From assembly GCA_023910605.1 (NCBI GenBank), contig JAAVVV010000001.1, positions 248,001 to 312,000 of the forward strand: a stretch of 64,000 nucleotides of DNA, given 5' to 3'. Below, piece after piece: positions 1 to 9,290 of the stretch. The notes under the pieces were generated by a model that searched no databases, was not told the DNA's origin, and worked only from the letters and a program-made list of their open reading frames with translations. Position numbers and translations under genes: made by a program. The stretch comes from Bosea sp. (in: a-proteobacteria). Lineage in GTDB: Bacteria; Pseudomonadota; Alphaproteobacteria; Rhizobiales; Beijerinckiaceae. Position 1 is the stretch's first letter. Every line of letters starts with the position of its first letter.

Positions 1-1
1 T

Positions 2-610
2 GGCGTCTACGCCGCGACGCGCCCCTATTCGCTGTTCGACCAGATCGCCAACACGCTCGCCTTCATCGGCTTTTCGCTGCCGACCTTCTTCACCGGCCTG
101 CTGATGATCCTGTTCTTCTCGATTTACCTGCAGTGGTTTCCCTTCGTCTACCGCACCAACATCGATGCGAGCGGCTGGCGCTGGTGGTGGGAACAGTTCC
201 GCCAGTCGATCATGCCGATCATGGTGCTGGGCCTGTTCCAGGGCGCGGCCTGGGTGCGTTTCGTGCGCTCTGCCGTGCTCGATGTGATCCGGCTCGACCA
301 TGTCACCACGGCCCGCGCCAAGGGCCTGCCCGAAGGGTCGATCACGACGCGCCATGTCGTGCGCAACGCCATGATACCGGTGGTAACGCTGGTCGCGCTG
401 CAGATGCCCGCGGTGTTTGGCGGTGCCATCGTCACCGAGCAGATCTTCCGCGTGCCGGGCATCGGCAGCCTGCTGATCACCGCGATCCTCTCCAACGACA
501 CCCCGGTGATCATGGCGGTCACCTTCGTGTTCGCCTGCCTCGTCATCTTCTTCAACCTCGTCGCGGATCTGCTTTATGGCTGGCTCGACCCCCGTATCAG
601 CTACCGCTAG
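2..610 (+). CDS. ABC transporter permease, DppB/OppB type (5' end outside window)
   Basis: Inner-membrane permease of a peptide/nickel-type ABC importer, partial because the reading frame is already open at base 2. Visible features are hydrophobic membrane segments and the cytoplasmic coupling (EAA-type) loop near ARAKGLPEGS, which contacts the ATPases. The C-terminus, VADLLYGWLDPRISYR, is the classic end of this family. The next permease gene starts 35 bases before this stop, followed by two ATPases, so this is a dpp/opp-like operon. The substrate cannot be inferred because the binding-protein gene is not in the window. About 202 residues of the usual 310-340 are present. Confidence 0.95.
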   Translation, partial: GVYAATRPYSLFDQIANTLAFIGFSLPTFFTGLLMILFFSIYLQWFPFVYRTNIDASGWRWWWEQFRQSIMPIMVLGLFQGAAWVRFVRSAVLDVIRLDHVTTARAKGLPEGSITTRHVVRNAMIPVVTLVALQMPAVFGGAIVTEQIFRVPGIGSLLITAILSNDTPVIMAVTFVFACLVIFFNLVADLLYGWLDPRISYR

Positions 611-1508
611 CGGCCCCGTCGGCACCAGGCCGACGGTCAGCCCCTGGGCGGAAACATGGCGGCGCTTCGCCAAGCACCGGCTTGCGGTCGCGAGCCTTGT
701 CGTGCTGGCGCTGCTGGTGCTCGGCGTTCTGGCCGGCCCGTTCCTCTGGCCCGTGCCGATCAACGAGATCGACTTCGCGGTCTCGCTGCAGGGCCCGTCG
801 CTGGCACATCCGCTGGGCACGGATGACCTCGGCCAGGACCTTCTGGCGCGCATTCTTTACGGGGGGCGCATCTCGCTGGCGGCAGGCTTCATGGCGATGC
901 TGGTTGCGGTCGTGGTGGGCATCTTCGTCGGCGCGGTCGCAGGGATGGCCGGCGGCAAGACCGATGCGGCGCTGATGTGGGTGACCGACCTGTTCCTGTC
1001 GCTGCCGCAGCTGCCACTGCTGCTGCTGATCATCTACCTGTTTCGCGACAGTCTGACCTCGGTGGTGGGAACGACAATGGGCGTCTTCATCCTGATCGTC
1101 ACGATCATCGGTCTGTTCAACTGGATGCAGGTGGCGCGGCTCGTGCGCGCCCAGTTCTTCTCGATCCGGGAGAAGGAGTTCGTCGAGGCCGCCCGCGCGC
1201 TCGGGGCCTCGCGCTGGCGGCTGGTGACGCGCCACATCCTGCCCAATTCGCTGGGTCCCGTGATCGTCGCCGCCACCATCGACATCGCGGCCGCGATCCT
1301 GGCGGAAAGCACGCTGTCATTCCTTGGTCTCGGCTTCCCGCCGGACATCCCGACCTGGGGTCGGCTGCTGTTCGACGCGCGCGACCATCTCGATTTTGCC
1401 CCGCATTGGGCGATCTTTCCAGGGCTTGCGATCTTCCTGACGGTGCTGACCATCAATTTCGTCGGCGATGGCCTGCGTGATGCGCTCGACCCGCGGCGGG
1501 TGGAATGA
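576..1508 (+). CDS. ABC transporter permease, DppC/OppC type
   Basis: Second inner-membrane permease of the importer, 310 residues, normal for DppC. The N-terminal region (WRRFAKHRLAV) is the OppC_N segment preceding the first membrane helix. The motif HPLGTDDLGQDLLARILYG is diagnostic of this family. The EAA loop (EAARALGASRWRLVTRHILPN) contacts the ATPase. The C-terminus, INFVGDGLRDALDPR, is also typical. The start overlaps the upstream permease by 35 bases and the ATPase gene follows after 3 bases, so the genes are translationally coupled. It pairs with the upstream permease to form the channel. Confidence 0.96.
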   Translation: MAGSTPVSATASGPVGTRPTVSPWAETWRRFAKHRLAVASLVVLALLVLGVLAGPFLWPVPINEIDFAVSLQGPSLAHPLGTDDLGQDLLARILYGGRISLAAGFMAMLVAVVVGIFVGAVAGMAGGKTDAALMWVTDLFLSLPQLPLLLLIIYLFRDSLTSVVGTTMGVFILIVTIIGLFNWMQVARLVRAQFFSIREKEFVEAARALGASRWRLVTRHILPNSLGPVIVAATIDIAAAILAESTLSFLGLGFPPDIPTWGRLLFDARDHLDFAPHWAIFPGLAIFLTVLTINFVGDGLRDALDPRRVE

Positions 1509-1511
1509 TCC

Positions 1512-2536
<1,025 letters not shown>

Positions 2537-2540
<4 letters not shown>

Positions 2541-3538
2541 GTTCCGATCGCGTAAGCCCAGCCGGTCAACAGCCGATTCTGCGCGTCGACAATCTTGTCA
2601 AGCGCTTCCCGGTCAAGGGCGGCGTTCTTCGCCGCACGGTCAACGAGGTGCATGCGGTTTCTGGCGTCTCGTTCGACATCGCGTCCGGTGAAACGCTGGG
2701 GCTGGTGGGCGAATCGGGCTGCGGCAAGTCCACCACGGGCCGGCTGATCCTTCGGCTGATCGAACCAACCTCCGGCAAGGTCTGGTTCGATGGACAGGAG
2801 GTCACGGCGCTCGACCACAGGCAGATGACCGCGATCCGGCGCGACATGCAGATCATCTTCCAGGACCCGTTCGCCTCGCTCAATCCGCGCATGCCGGTCG
2901 GCGCCATCATCGCCGAGGCGCTGATCATCCACCGCCTGGCGAAGAGCGCGCGCGAGCGCGAGGAGCGGGTGGTGGAACTGCTGGAGAATGTCGGCCTCAA
3001 CGCCGATCACATGCGCCGCTTTCCCCACGAGTTCTCCGGCGGGCAGCGCCAGCGCATCGGCATCGCCCGCGCGCTTGCCGTGTCGCCAAAGCTGGTGATC
3101 TGCGACGAGCCGGTGTCCGCGCTGGACGTCTCGATCCAGGCGCAGGTGGTCAACCTGCTGGAAGACCTGCAGGAGAAGTTCGGCCTCACCTTCCTGTTCA
3201 TCGCGCACGATCTGTCCGTGGTCGAACACATCTCGGACCGTGTGGCGGTGATGTATCTGGGCCGCGTGGTCGAGATCGCAGCGTCGCGTGAACTCTATGT
3301 GACGCCGCTGCACCCTTACACAGAGGCGCTGCTGTCGGCTGTGCCGATCCCCGACCCGACCGTGAAGCGCACGCGGATTCGCCTGACAGGCGACGTGCCA
3401 AGCCCGCTGAATCCGCCACCAGGCTGCCATTTCCACACCCGCTGCCCGATCGCGGACAACGGCCTGTGCCGCAGCGAGGCCCCGCCTCTGCGCGAAACGC
3501 GGCCCGGCCATTTCGTCGCCTGCCATCACCGCGCGTGA
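2537..3538 (+). CDS. Oligopeptide/dipeptide ABC transporter ATP-binding protein, DppF/OppF type
   Basis: Second ATPase of the importer, 333 residues. I chose the GTG at 2537, which overlaps the upstream stop in a GTGA arrangement; the frame is open further upstream, but that part overlaps the preceding gene. Walker A is GESGCGKS, the signature FSGGQRQR and Walker [15 protein letters not shown]. The C-terminal HPYTEALL and [16 protein letters not shown] match the oligopeptide extension. It is the last gene of the operon. An IS21 remnant begins about 9 bases after the stop, so anything once downstream has been lost. Confidence 0.96.
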
Positions 3539-3546
3539 CCCGTGAT

Positions 3547-3773
3547 CGGGACTTGCTCGCCTCGGCCCGGAGCCACACCGTTATCTTCCCGGCAAAAGGG
3601 TCGATTTTGCTCGGGCGATCGGGGACCTTGAACTGAGGCTCAACCGTGCCCGCGCGAAGATATTTACGGATCGTGTTCCGCGACAATCCCGTGCGTCGCT
3701 CAATCTCCCGGATCGGCATCCCTTCCCGGAAATGCCAGCGCCGGATGACGCTTAATAATGCCATGTCGATCAC
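3547..3773 (-). pseudogene. istA: IstA-type IS21 transposase, N-terminal fragment
   Basis: About 75 residues of the helix-turn-helix region of an IS21-type transposase. REGMPIREIERRTGLSRNTI is the DNA-binding helix-turn-helix, followed by the conserved DPFAGKITVWLRAEASKS. The open frame continues into the neighbouring ATPase gene as meaningless sequence, so the real homology stops near 3547. The catalytic DDE domain is missing and the fragment cannot be active. Confidence 0.8.
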
Positions 3774-3876
3774 TCCATGTTCCCCCGACCCAAAGCCAGG
3801 GAGATGGTCAGAACATGGGTCAAATCTCAGTGGGAATTTACGAGCCCGCCGGGTCAGTTCTCAGCGGTAATCAACA
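3547..3876 (-). mobile_element. IS21-family remnant (one end only)
   Basis: One end of an IS21-type element: the beginning of its transposase gene (reverse strand) and the terminal sequence. The outer end reads TGTTGATTACCGCTGAGAA on the reverse strand and stops at 3876, where an unrelated gene fragment begins. The rest of the element (most of istA, all of istB, the other end) is absent. The truncation falls just after the ABC operon, so the element probably mediated a deletion here. Confidence 0.75.
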
Positions 3877-4059
3877 AATTCGAGGCTGAAGGAGCTGGTC
3901 GACCTGTTCATGGCCTCGCCGCTGGTCACCGTGCAGATGGCGGTCGAGAAGCTCAAGGTCACGCAACAGGCCGTCGAGGTGATGCTGAGGGAACTCGGGC
4001 CCAGCCTGCCGCGTGAGCTCACGGGGCGGAAGCGGTATCGGGCGTGGGGGATCGTGTGA
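3877..4059 (+). pseudogene. C-terminal fragment of a winged-helix protein (DUF1612/RHE_PE00001-like or Fic-like)
   Basis: An open stretch of 60 codons without its own start. It contains LVDLFMASPLVTVQMAVEKL, a winged-helix-like segment, and ends RELTGRKRYRAWGIV. That ending resembles the C-terminus of rhizobial DUF1612 helix-turn-helix proteins; a Fic-type C-terminal winged helix is the alternative. It begins exactly where the IS21 terminus ends, so the IS21 insertion or a later deletion removed the rest of the gene. Confidence 0.5.
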
Positions 4060-4105
4060 GGCGCGCAAGGCTGACTATGAAGTGCTGCCCGAAGTGTGAT
4101 CGCCT

Positions 4106-4522
4106 TCAGTCCGGAGGTAGGGCGTAGCGCAGGATGTGGATCTCATCGGCAGCGTCGGCTGTGACCTCGAGCACCTGATTGACGAGGTCGGGATCGCCTG
4201 CCAGCTCGTCAAGCGCGACCTCGAACAGCTCAAGCTGCAGATCGAGGTCCATGGCGTCCGCTGCGCCAAGGCAGATCAGCCCGGCATGCAGTGCGACGCC
4301 GGCGTATTGCCCCTTCGCGCCCGGCCGATCTGCCGGCCCGCGGAAATCGACCGCGTTCTTGGTGACGAAGGTCCAGTCGCCGGCGAGGATAATCGGCTTC
4401 AGCTCCCAGTCCTTGCGGCCGGCAAGACCCAGCCAGACCACATGCGAGGATTCGCCGTGGCCGCGCCGCTGCGCCAGCTTGGTGAGGTCCGGGCTGAGGC
4501 ACTCGTCGATGAGGAGCTTCAC
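4106..4522 (-). CDS. DUF5615 PIN-like protein, probable toxin
   Basis: A 138-residue protein starting MKLLIDECLSPDLTKLAQRRGH, the hallmark start of the DUF5615 (Mut7-C-like, PIN-fold) family; the early LLIDE acidic residue and later DWTFVTKNAVDF fit a PIN-type nuclease core. Its start overlaps the stop of the upstream DUF433 gene by four bases (ATGA). DUF433-DUF5615 pairs are regarded as VapBC-like toxin-antitoxin modules. By inference it is an RNase toxin neutralised by the upstream protein. It is somewhat longer than the shortest family members and looks intact. Confidence 0.82.
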   Translation of the reverse strand: MKLLIDECLSPDLTKLAQRRGHGESSHVVWLGLAGRKDWELKPIILAGDWTFVTKNAVDFRGPADRPGAKGQYAGVALHAGLICLGAADAMDLDLQLELFEVALDELAGDPDLVNQVLEVTADAADEIHILRYALPPD

Positions 4523-5172
4523 GCCGCCGCCCTGCGGCGCACCACGCGGCGATCCGTAACGATCCGAGCGCCGGCAGGCAACTCGACCGACCGAGGCCGC
4601 CCGCGCGGCGGGTTAGCGGCGGCGTAAAAGGCGGCGAGGTCGACTTGGCGCCCGTCGAGGCTCGGATAGGCCGAAAGGATGCGCTCCATCGGAAGACCCG
4701 CCGCCACCAAGGCCGCTACGTCATGGACCGGCACACGGGTGCCGCGGACGACTGGCGCACCGCCCAAGATGTCGTGATTGTTTTCGACGAGGGCGCGAGC
4801 CTCGGCCAGCTTGTCCAGCCGCTCGCCCGCCGCTCGGACGAACGGCCCGAGGTCAACCGCAAGATAGGCCTCGCGCCAAGTCCAGTCCTCGTCAGCGGCC
4901 TCGCTCAGCGTCCTGGATCCCAAACTGCCCAGCCGTGGAGCCATGGCGTTCAGCACGGCCAGCCGCTCCTCGGCCGCCAGGCGCCGGGCGCTGGCGAAAT
5001 AGAAGGCGATCATCGGGCAGGTGGCGGCCCGCAGACGGCGGCCGTCCTCGGCCGCGAGCAGGTCAGCCGGCAGGAGCCTCTCGTCCACGACCCGGTTGAC
5101 GTCGCGCAGCGAGACTCCCGCAACCGCGGCCGCTTCGGGTGGCTTCAGAAGTTCGGTGGCTGTAATGAGCAT
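4519..5172 (-). CDS. DUF433-domain protein, probable antitoxin
   Basis: A 217-residue protein. I chose ATG at 5172 (MLITATELLKPPEAAAVAGV); the frame is open upstream but that part lies inside an IS element. The N-terminal half has a MerR-like helix-turn-helix look (PPEAAAVAGVSLRDVNRVVDE). The C-terminal half (NNHDILGGAPVVRGTRVPVHDVAAL) is the DUF433 domain. It overlaps the DUF5615 gene by four bases, forming a two-gene module. A perfect palindrome lies 26-41 bases upstream of the start and is a likely autorepression site. The combination of DNA-binding and DUF433 parts suits an antitoxin. Confidence 0.82.
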   Translation of the reverse strand: MLITATELLKPPEAAAVAGVSLRDVNRVVDERLLPADLLAAEDGRRLRAATCPMIAFYFASARRLAAEERLAVLNAMAPRLGSLGSRTLSEAADEDWTWREAYLAVDLGPFVRAAGERLDKLAEARALVENNHDILGGAPVVRGTRVPVHDVAALVAAGLPMERILSAYPSLDGRQVDLAAFYAAANPPRGRPRSVELPAGARIVTDRRVVRRRAAA

Positions 5173-5197
5173 GACCGTGCTCCTAACGCATAAAATC

Positions 5198-5213
5198 ATC
5201 CGATCGATCGGAT
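5198..5213. promoter_or_regulatory. Perfect 16-bp palindrome, probable operator of the DUF433/DUF5615 module
   Basis: ATCCGATCGATCGGAT is identical to its reverse complement. It sits 26-41 bases upstream of the antitoxin start on the reverse strand, flanked by AT-rich sequence (TATATAA direction) that could hold the -10 region. Toxin-antitoxin operons are normally autoregulated through such palindromes. Confidence 0.6.
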
Positions 5214-5242
5214 TATATATCAACGCTGTGAGATGATCAACC

Positions 5243-6109
5243 TGACAGGGTACTGTCATGTTGACGACGTGTCGGCGAACATCGGCTCTTCGAGCGCGAT
5301 GGTGACGAGTGCGGAATCCATTGATCGTGGCGATCGGTTCCCGGCGGACGTCATCGAGCAGGCTGTCTGGCTCTTTGTCCGTTGTCCACTCAGCCTGCGG
5401 ATGGTCGAGGACCTGCTGGGGGCAAGCGGGATCGTCGTCAGCCATGAATCAGGCACGAAACCGTGCGGTGCCGGGCGGAGACATTCGGACGGATATACGC
5501 CAACAAGATCCGTCGGCGCGCCCCGCAGTTCTGCGACAAGTGGCATCTCGACGAGGTCGTGATCTCGATCAACGGCAAGATGCAGTGCCATGTTCGCGCC
5601 GTCGATGCTGATGGCTTGTGGCGGCCTGGTTCTCGACGCCCTGGTTCAGGGCCGCGAGGGTCGGTGCGCAGCGGAGAAGCTCGCAGTGGAGAAGCTCTTG
5701 CGCAAGTTGATACGAAAGCAATCCCGCGCACCGCGGGTGATGGTCACCGACAAGCTCGGTTCCTATGGCGCTGCCCGGACCGGGATGGGCATGACCTTCG
5801 AACATCGCCAGCACAAGGGCCTCAACAACCGGGCAGAGAATTCGCATCTGCCGACGCGGAGGCGAGAGAGGATCATGAAGCGGTTCAGATCCGCCAGGCA
5901 CCTGCAGCGCCTCGTCTTTATCCAAGATCCGATCGCCAACCTCCACAATTGTCCCCGCCAAGCCATATCGTCATCCGACGATCAAGCGCTGCGAGCTGAG
6001 ACGATTATGGCGTGGCGCGAGATCGCCGAACTGGGCGTCGCTGCGTAACGCAGGGGAAAGCGCCCCGTCTTCGCCTGGCCGCCGTTCGGCAAGTTGACAG
6101 CACCTGTCA
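5243..6109 (+). mobile_element. IS6-family element, copy 1
   Basis: Element of about 860 bp with inverted ends CTGACAGGGTACTGTCA on the left and, read on the reverse strand, CTGACAGGTGCTGTCA on the right. It carries one IS6-type transposase gene that is broken. No 8-bp target duplication is visible. A nearly identical second copy, with the same defects, lies at 6995-9227. Its insertion separates the DUF433 module from the ParDE module. Confidence 0.75.
5299..6048 (+). pseudogene. IS6-family transposase, two compensating frameshifts
   Basis: Three reading frames together give a full IS6 transposase: FPADVIEQAVWLFVRCPLSL, then FGRIYANKIRRRAPQFCDKW followed by HLDEVVISINGK, then PRVMVTDKLGSYGAAR and FEHRQHKGLNNRAENSH. 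An 11-bp insertion follows GIVVSHE (near 5450) and a 10-bp insertion follows RAVDADGL (near 5620). Together they add 21 bp, so the frame is lost and then restored. DDE positions (HLDE, TDK, NRAEN) can be recognised. It cannot make one continuous active protein as written. Confidence 0.8.
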
Positions 6110-6185
6110 GACGGGTGTCAGGGACCAGGCTTGTCATTGGGGGTATATGGTAGTAAGATTTGCTACTAATGAAAGGTGTGACCCC

Positions 6186-6476
6186 ATGGCGAACGTGGAA
6201 AAAGTCAGCATTGCGTTGACCCCGGAACAGCTGGCCGCCCTGCGCGCGGTCGTTGAGGCGGGTGAATATGCCACCACCAGCGAAGTTGTGCGTGAGGCTT
6301 TGCGCGACTGGCAGCTTAAACGTGAACTCCAGCAAGACGATATCCGCCGCCTGCGCCAGCTCTGGCAGGATGGCCTGGCCAGTGGCTCGGCGGGTGAATT
6401 TGATATGACTGCGTTGCGCCTGGAAGCTCGTGCGCGTCTGGCCGGGGCAACGAAAGCTGGCCCTGATGGCAAATAG
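6186..6476 (+). CDS. parD: ParD-family antitoxin (type II toxin-antitoxin)
   Basis: A 96-residue protein from ATG 6186. [37 protein letters not shown] is a ribbon-helix-helix DNA-binding domain typical of ParD/CopG antitoxins; the C-terminal half is the toxin-binding tail. Its 3' end overlaps the toxin gene by 11 bases, so the two are translationally coupled. The frame is open for 58 codons upstream, but that part runs into the IS6 end and is not coding. The ParD dimer normally represses its own promoter, which must lie in the short stretch between the IS6 end (6109) and 6186. Confidence 0.92.
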   Translation: MANVEKVSIALTPEQLAALRAVVEAGEYATTSEVVREALRDWQLKRELQQDDIRRLRQLWQDGLASGSAGEFDMTALRLEARARLAGATKAGPDGK

Positions 6477-6777
6477 ACTGATCTGGTCAAGGCAAGCACG
6501 CCTTGACCTCCTGGACATCTACGAACTGATCGGGGTTGAGCAGCCTGCGGCTGCGGAGCGGTATTTTGACCGGATCGAGGCGCTGGCCTCGCTCCTGCCT
6601 GAGCAGCCGCGTCTTGGCGTGGCCCGCCCCGAGATTGCGCCGGGTTTCCGCATGCTGGTCGAACGGCCTTACCTGATCCTCTATCGGATTGAACCGGATC
6701 TCCCGTCTGGCCCGGTTGAGCATGTCGAGATCGTCCGCGTGGTGGATGGCCGCCGCGACCTGAAGGGTCTTTTCTAG
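6466..6777 (+). CDS. parE: ParE-family toxin (type II toxin-antitoxin)
   Basis: A 103-residue RelE/ParE-fold toxin beginning [20 protein letters not shown]. Diagnostic features are the helical N-terminal half, the [20 protein letters not shown] segment and the terminal LILYRIEPD with [13 protein letters not shown], the usual ParE ending. I chose ATG 6466 over an upstream start because it overlaps parD by 11 bases, as is usual. ParE proteins typically poison DNA gyrase. The pair looks intact and probably stabilises this region. Confidence 0.92.
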   Translation: MANRLIWSRQARLDLLDIYELIGVEQPAAAERYFDRIEALASLLPEQPRLGVARPEIAPGFRMLVERPYLILYRIEPDLPSGPVEHVEIVRVVDGRRDLKGLF

Positions 6778-6836
6778 GCCGATCGTTGGTGGCTTCGCTG
6801 CTGCGCATGAGGTGGCATTTTTTTATCTGGGCGGTC

Positions 6837-6994
6837 TCAAATCTGAAGTGCATCACCGAGTTTCGATAGCTCAATCATAAAGACTTCCTCGGGTATTTGG
6901 AAGCCGAGGACGGCGCGCGGTCTGGTGTTGAGGCTGTGGGCGATCCTGTCGAGATCACGCTGGCTGTAGATCGACAGGTCGATGCCCTTGGGCA
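6837..6994 (-). pseudogene. IS30-family transposase, C-terminal fragment
   Basis: The last 50 or so codons of an IS30-type transposase on the reverse strand. YLPKGIDLSIYSQRDLDRIA and NTRPRAVLGFQIPEEVF are the conserved C-terminal block, with the stop at 6837. It is cut at 6994 by the left end of the second IS6 copy. The rest is not found on the other side of that IS, so more than a simple insertion happened. Confidence 0.8.
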
Positions 6995-7017
6995 GGTACT
7001 GTCATGTGTGGACGGCT

Positions 7018-7282
7018 TGTTTGGGTCAAGGGTGTAAGTTCAGCTTTGGTTCGAGACAGGGATCGGTCATGTGTCCGGCCTGTTGACGCGGTTTGATGAC
7101 CGCTGGCCCCGATGGTGATCGCTAGCCGGTCCCAATCAGACAGTCGAGCTGTTGAAGCTCGGACAGTACCACGGGTTTTCCGGTGCTTTCGTGTCTTGAT
7201 CCGTCGCTTGTCTTGCCCTTTTCCCGTTACGGCGGGGATTCCGCCGCCTCATGCCCGGTTGTGATGCCGGGCAATTCCTGTT
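7018..7282 (-). ncRNA. Predicted guide (bridge/seeker) RNA region of the IS110/IS1111 element
   Basis: Noncoding end of the IS110-type element, downstream of its transposase gene. IS110-family recombinases are known to use a noncoding RNA from the element to choose the target; in the IS1111 subgroup it is encoded in this position. No boundaries or fold can be fixed by eye, so this marks the expected location only. Confidence 0.3.
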
Positions 7283-8295
7283 TCATGCCGCACGATACTC
7301 TTCACCATGCGCCATGATGGCCCATGCGATCCGGGCGGTCTTGTTGGCCCTCGCCACCGTGACCAAGCGTGCCGGTTTGCGTTCGAGCAAATGGCGCAGC
7401 CACGCGCCGGTTCCGGTTGTGCAGGCACCAGCCCGGCGCACGACCGATGTCGCCCCGATCACCAGAAGACGACGCAGATAGCTATTGCCCATCTTCGTGA
7501 TGCGCCCGAGCCGTTCCTTTCCGCCGCTTGAGGTCTGGCGCGGAACCAGCCCGAGGAAGGCCGCGAAGTGCCGGCCCGACCGGAAGGCTTCGGGATCGCC
7601 GACACTGGCTGCTAGGGCGGTGGCCGTGATCAGTCCGATGCCGGGGATCGTCTCCAGACGCTGGCTAACCGCGTTGTCCCGATGCCAGGCCAGAAGCTTG
7701 CGCTCGATGGCATGGATGCCGGTCGCGAGCACATCGAGCTGGCTGCTCATGACATCCATGGCCAGCACAGCACCATCGGGCAGATCGGGATGCCCACTCT
7801 CGCGCAAGCTCTTCATGAAGGCGATGATCCGGACTGGTCCCTGTGGCAGCACGATCCCGAACTCCGCAAGATGGCTGCGCATGGCATTGAGTAGCATCGT
7901 GCGCTGGCGCATCAGGAGGTCACGCGAACGGTGCAGCATCAGGCAGCCCTGCTGTTCCTCGCTCTTGATCGGAACATTGCCCATGCCCGGGCGCAATACC
8001 GCCTCGCAGATCGCTTCTGCATCCGCCGCACATTCTTCTGGCGCTTGACATAGGGCTTCACATAAGCCGGCGCGATCAGGCGGACATCGTGTCCCATCGC
8101 CGAGATCCTCCGTCCCCAGTCATGCGCGCTGGCGCAGGCCTCCATGCCGATCCGGCACGCGGGCAGTTCCGAAAGAAAAGCCAGAAGCGCCGGGCGGCGC
8201 AGCTGCCGGCGCAGCACGACCTCACCCGCCTCATTCACCCCGTGAAGCTGGAAAACGGACTTGGCCAAATCGATCCCGAGTGTTGTAATCCGCAT
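7283..8295 (-). pseudogene. IS110-family transposase with a single-base frameshift
   Basis: Starts at ATG 8295 with MRITTLGIDLAKSVFQLHGV, the DEDD (RuvC-like) N-terminal domain with its first aspartate. The C-terminal part has LETIPGIGLITATALAASVG and FAAFLGLVPRQTSSGGKERL, the transposase_20 helix-hairpin-helix region and the conserved serine segment. Near 8030 the frame shifts; restoring one A turns the sequence into KRQKNDAADAEAICEAVLRP, the expected family sequence. It is therefore one base from intact, by mutation or sequencing error. Confidence 0.85.
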
Positions 8296-8421
8296 GTGGA
8301 TGGCTCCTTCCTTCTGTTGGCGACAACATTCCCCAACATGGCACATCGCGATGCCGCCGGGGGGAGCCGTCCACACCATCAGGTTGCCGAAGTGTCGACG
8401 AACATCGGCTATTTGAGCGCG

Positions 8422-9171
8422 ATGATGACGAGTGCGGAATCCATTGATCGTGGCGATCGGTTCCCGGCGGACGTCATCGAGCAGGCTGTCTGGCTCTTTG
8501 TCCGTTGTCCACTCAGCCTGCGGATGGTCGAGGACCTGCTGGGGGCAAGCGGGATCGTCGTCAGCCATGAATCAGGCACGAAACCGTGCGGTGCCGGGCG
8601 GAGACATTCGGACGGATATACGCCAACAAGATCCGTCGGCGCGCCCCGCAGTTCTGCGACAAGTGGCATCTCGACGAAGTCGTGATCTCGATCAACGGCA
8701 AGATGCAGTGCCATGTTCGCGCCGTCGATGCTGATGGCTTGTGGCGGCCTGGTTCTCGACGCCCTGGTTCAGGGCCGCGAGGGTCGGTGCGCAGCGGAGA
8801 AGCTCGCAGTGGAGAAGCTCTTGCGCAAGTTGATACGAAAGCAATCCCGCGCACCGCGGGTGATGGTCACCGACAAGCTCGGTTCCTATGGCGCTGCCCG
8901 GACCGGGATGGGCATGACCTTCGAACATCGCCAGCACAAGGGCCTCAACAACCGGGCGGAGAATTCGCATCTGCCGACGCGGCGGCGCAAGAGGATCATC
9001 AAGCGGTTCACATCCGCCCGACACCTGAAGCGCCTCGTCTTTATCCAAGATCCGATCGCCAACCTCCACAATTGTCCCCGCCAAGCCATGTCGTCATCCG
9101 ACGATCAAGCGCTGCGAGCTGAGACGATTATGGCGTGGCGCGAGATCGCTGAACCGGGTATCGCTGCGTAA
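8422..9171 (+). pseudogene. IS6-family transposase, copy 2, same two frameshifts
   Basis: Equivalent to the transposase at 5299-6048, with only scattered substitutions (for example MMTSAES at the start and KRIIKRFTSARHLKR near the end). The 11-bp and 10-bp insertions are at the same places. Because both copies share the defects, the element was copied after it broke, presumably with transposase supplied in trans or by recombination. Confidence 0.8.
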
Positions 9172-9290
9172 CGCAGGGGAAAGCGCCCCGTCTTCGCGTG
9201 GCCGCCGGTCGGCAAGTTGACAGTACCTGTCTCGATGGCCTTGGACCTCGATGCCGTTTCTGCTTCATTCGACTGACAGGCTGGACATTC

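Larger units (their letters stand above)
7005..8380 (-). mobile_element. IS110-family element, IS1111-like, inserted in the IS6 terminal region
   Basis: About 1.37 kb with subterminal inverted repeats of 11 bp, TGTGGACGGCT at 7007-7017 and its inverse at 8365-8375. It holds an IS110-type transposase gene on the reverse strand and a noncoding stretch of about 265 bp downstream of that gene. Subterminal repeats and a long noncoding end after the gene are typical of the IS1111 subgroup. Exact ends are uncertain by a few bases because these elements leave no target duplication. Confidence 0.7.
6995..9227 (+). mobile_element. IS6-family element, copy 2, interrupted by an IS110 element
   Basis: The ends are GGTACTGTCA at 6995-7004 and its inverse, TGACAGTACC, at 9218-9227. 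The body from about 8383 onward is nearly identical to copy 1, including both defects in the transposase gene. An IS110-type element sits only about 10 bases inside the left end. No direct target duplication is visible at the outer ends. The element lies between an IS30 remnant and cas3. Confidence 0.75.

Noticed and set aside
9198-9290. An upstream extension of cas3 beginning at 9198
   Set aside because: It would start inside the IS6 right end. ATG 9291 is the first start clear of the element and leads into sequence fitting Cas3.
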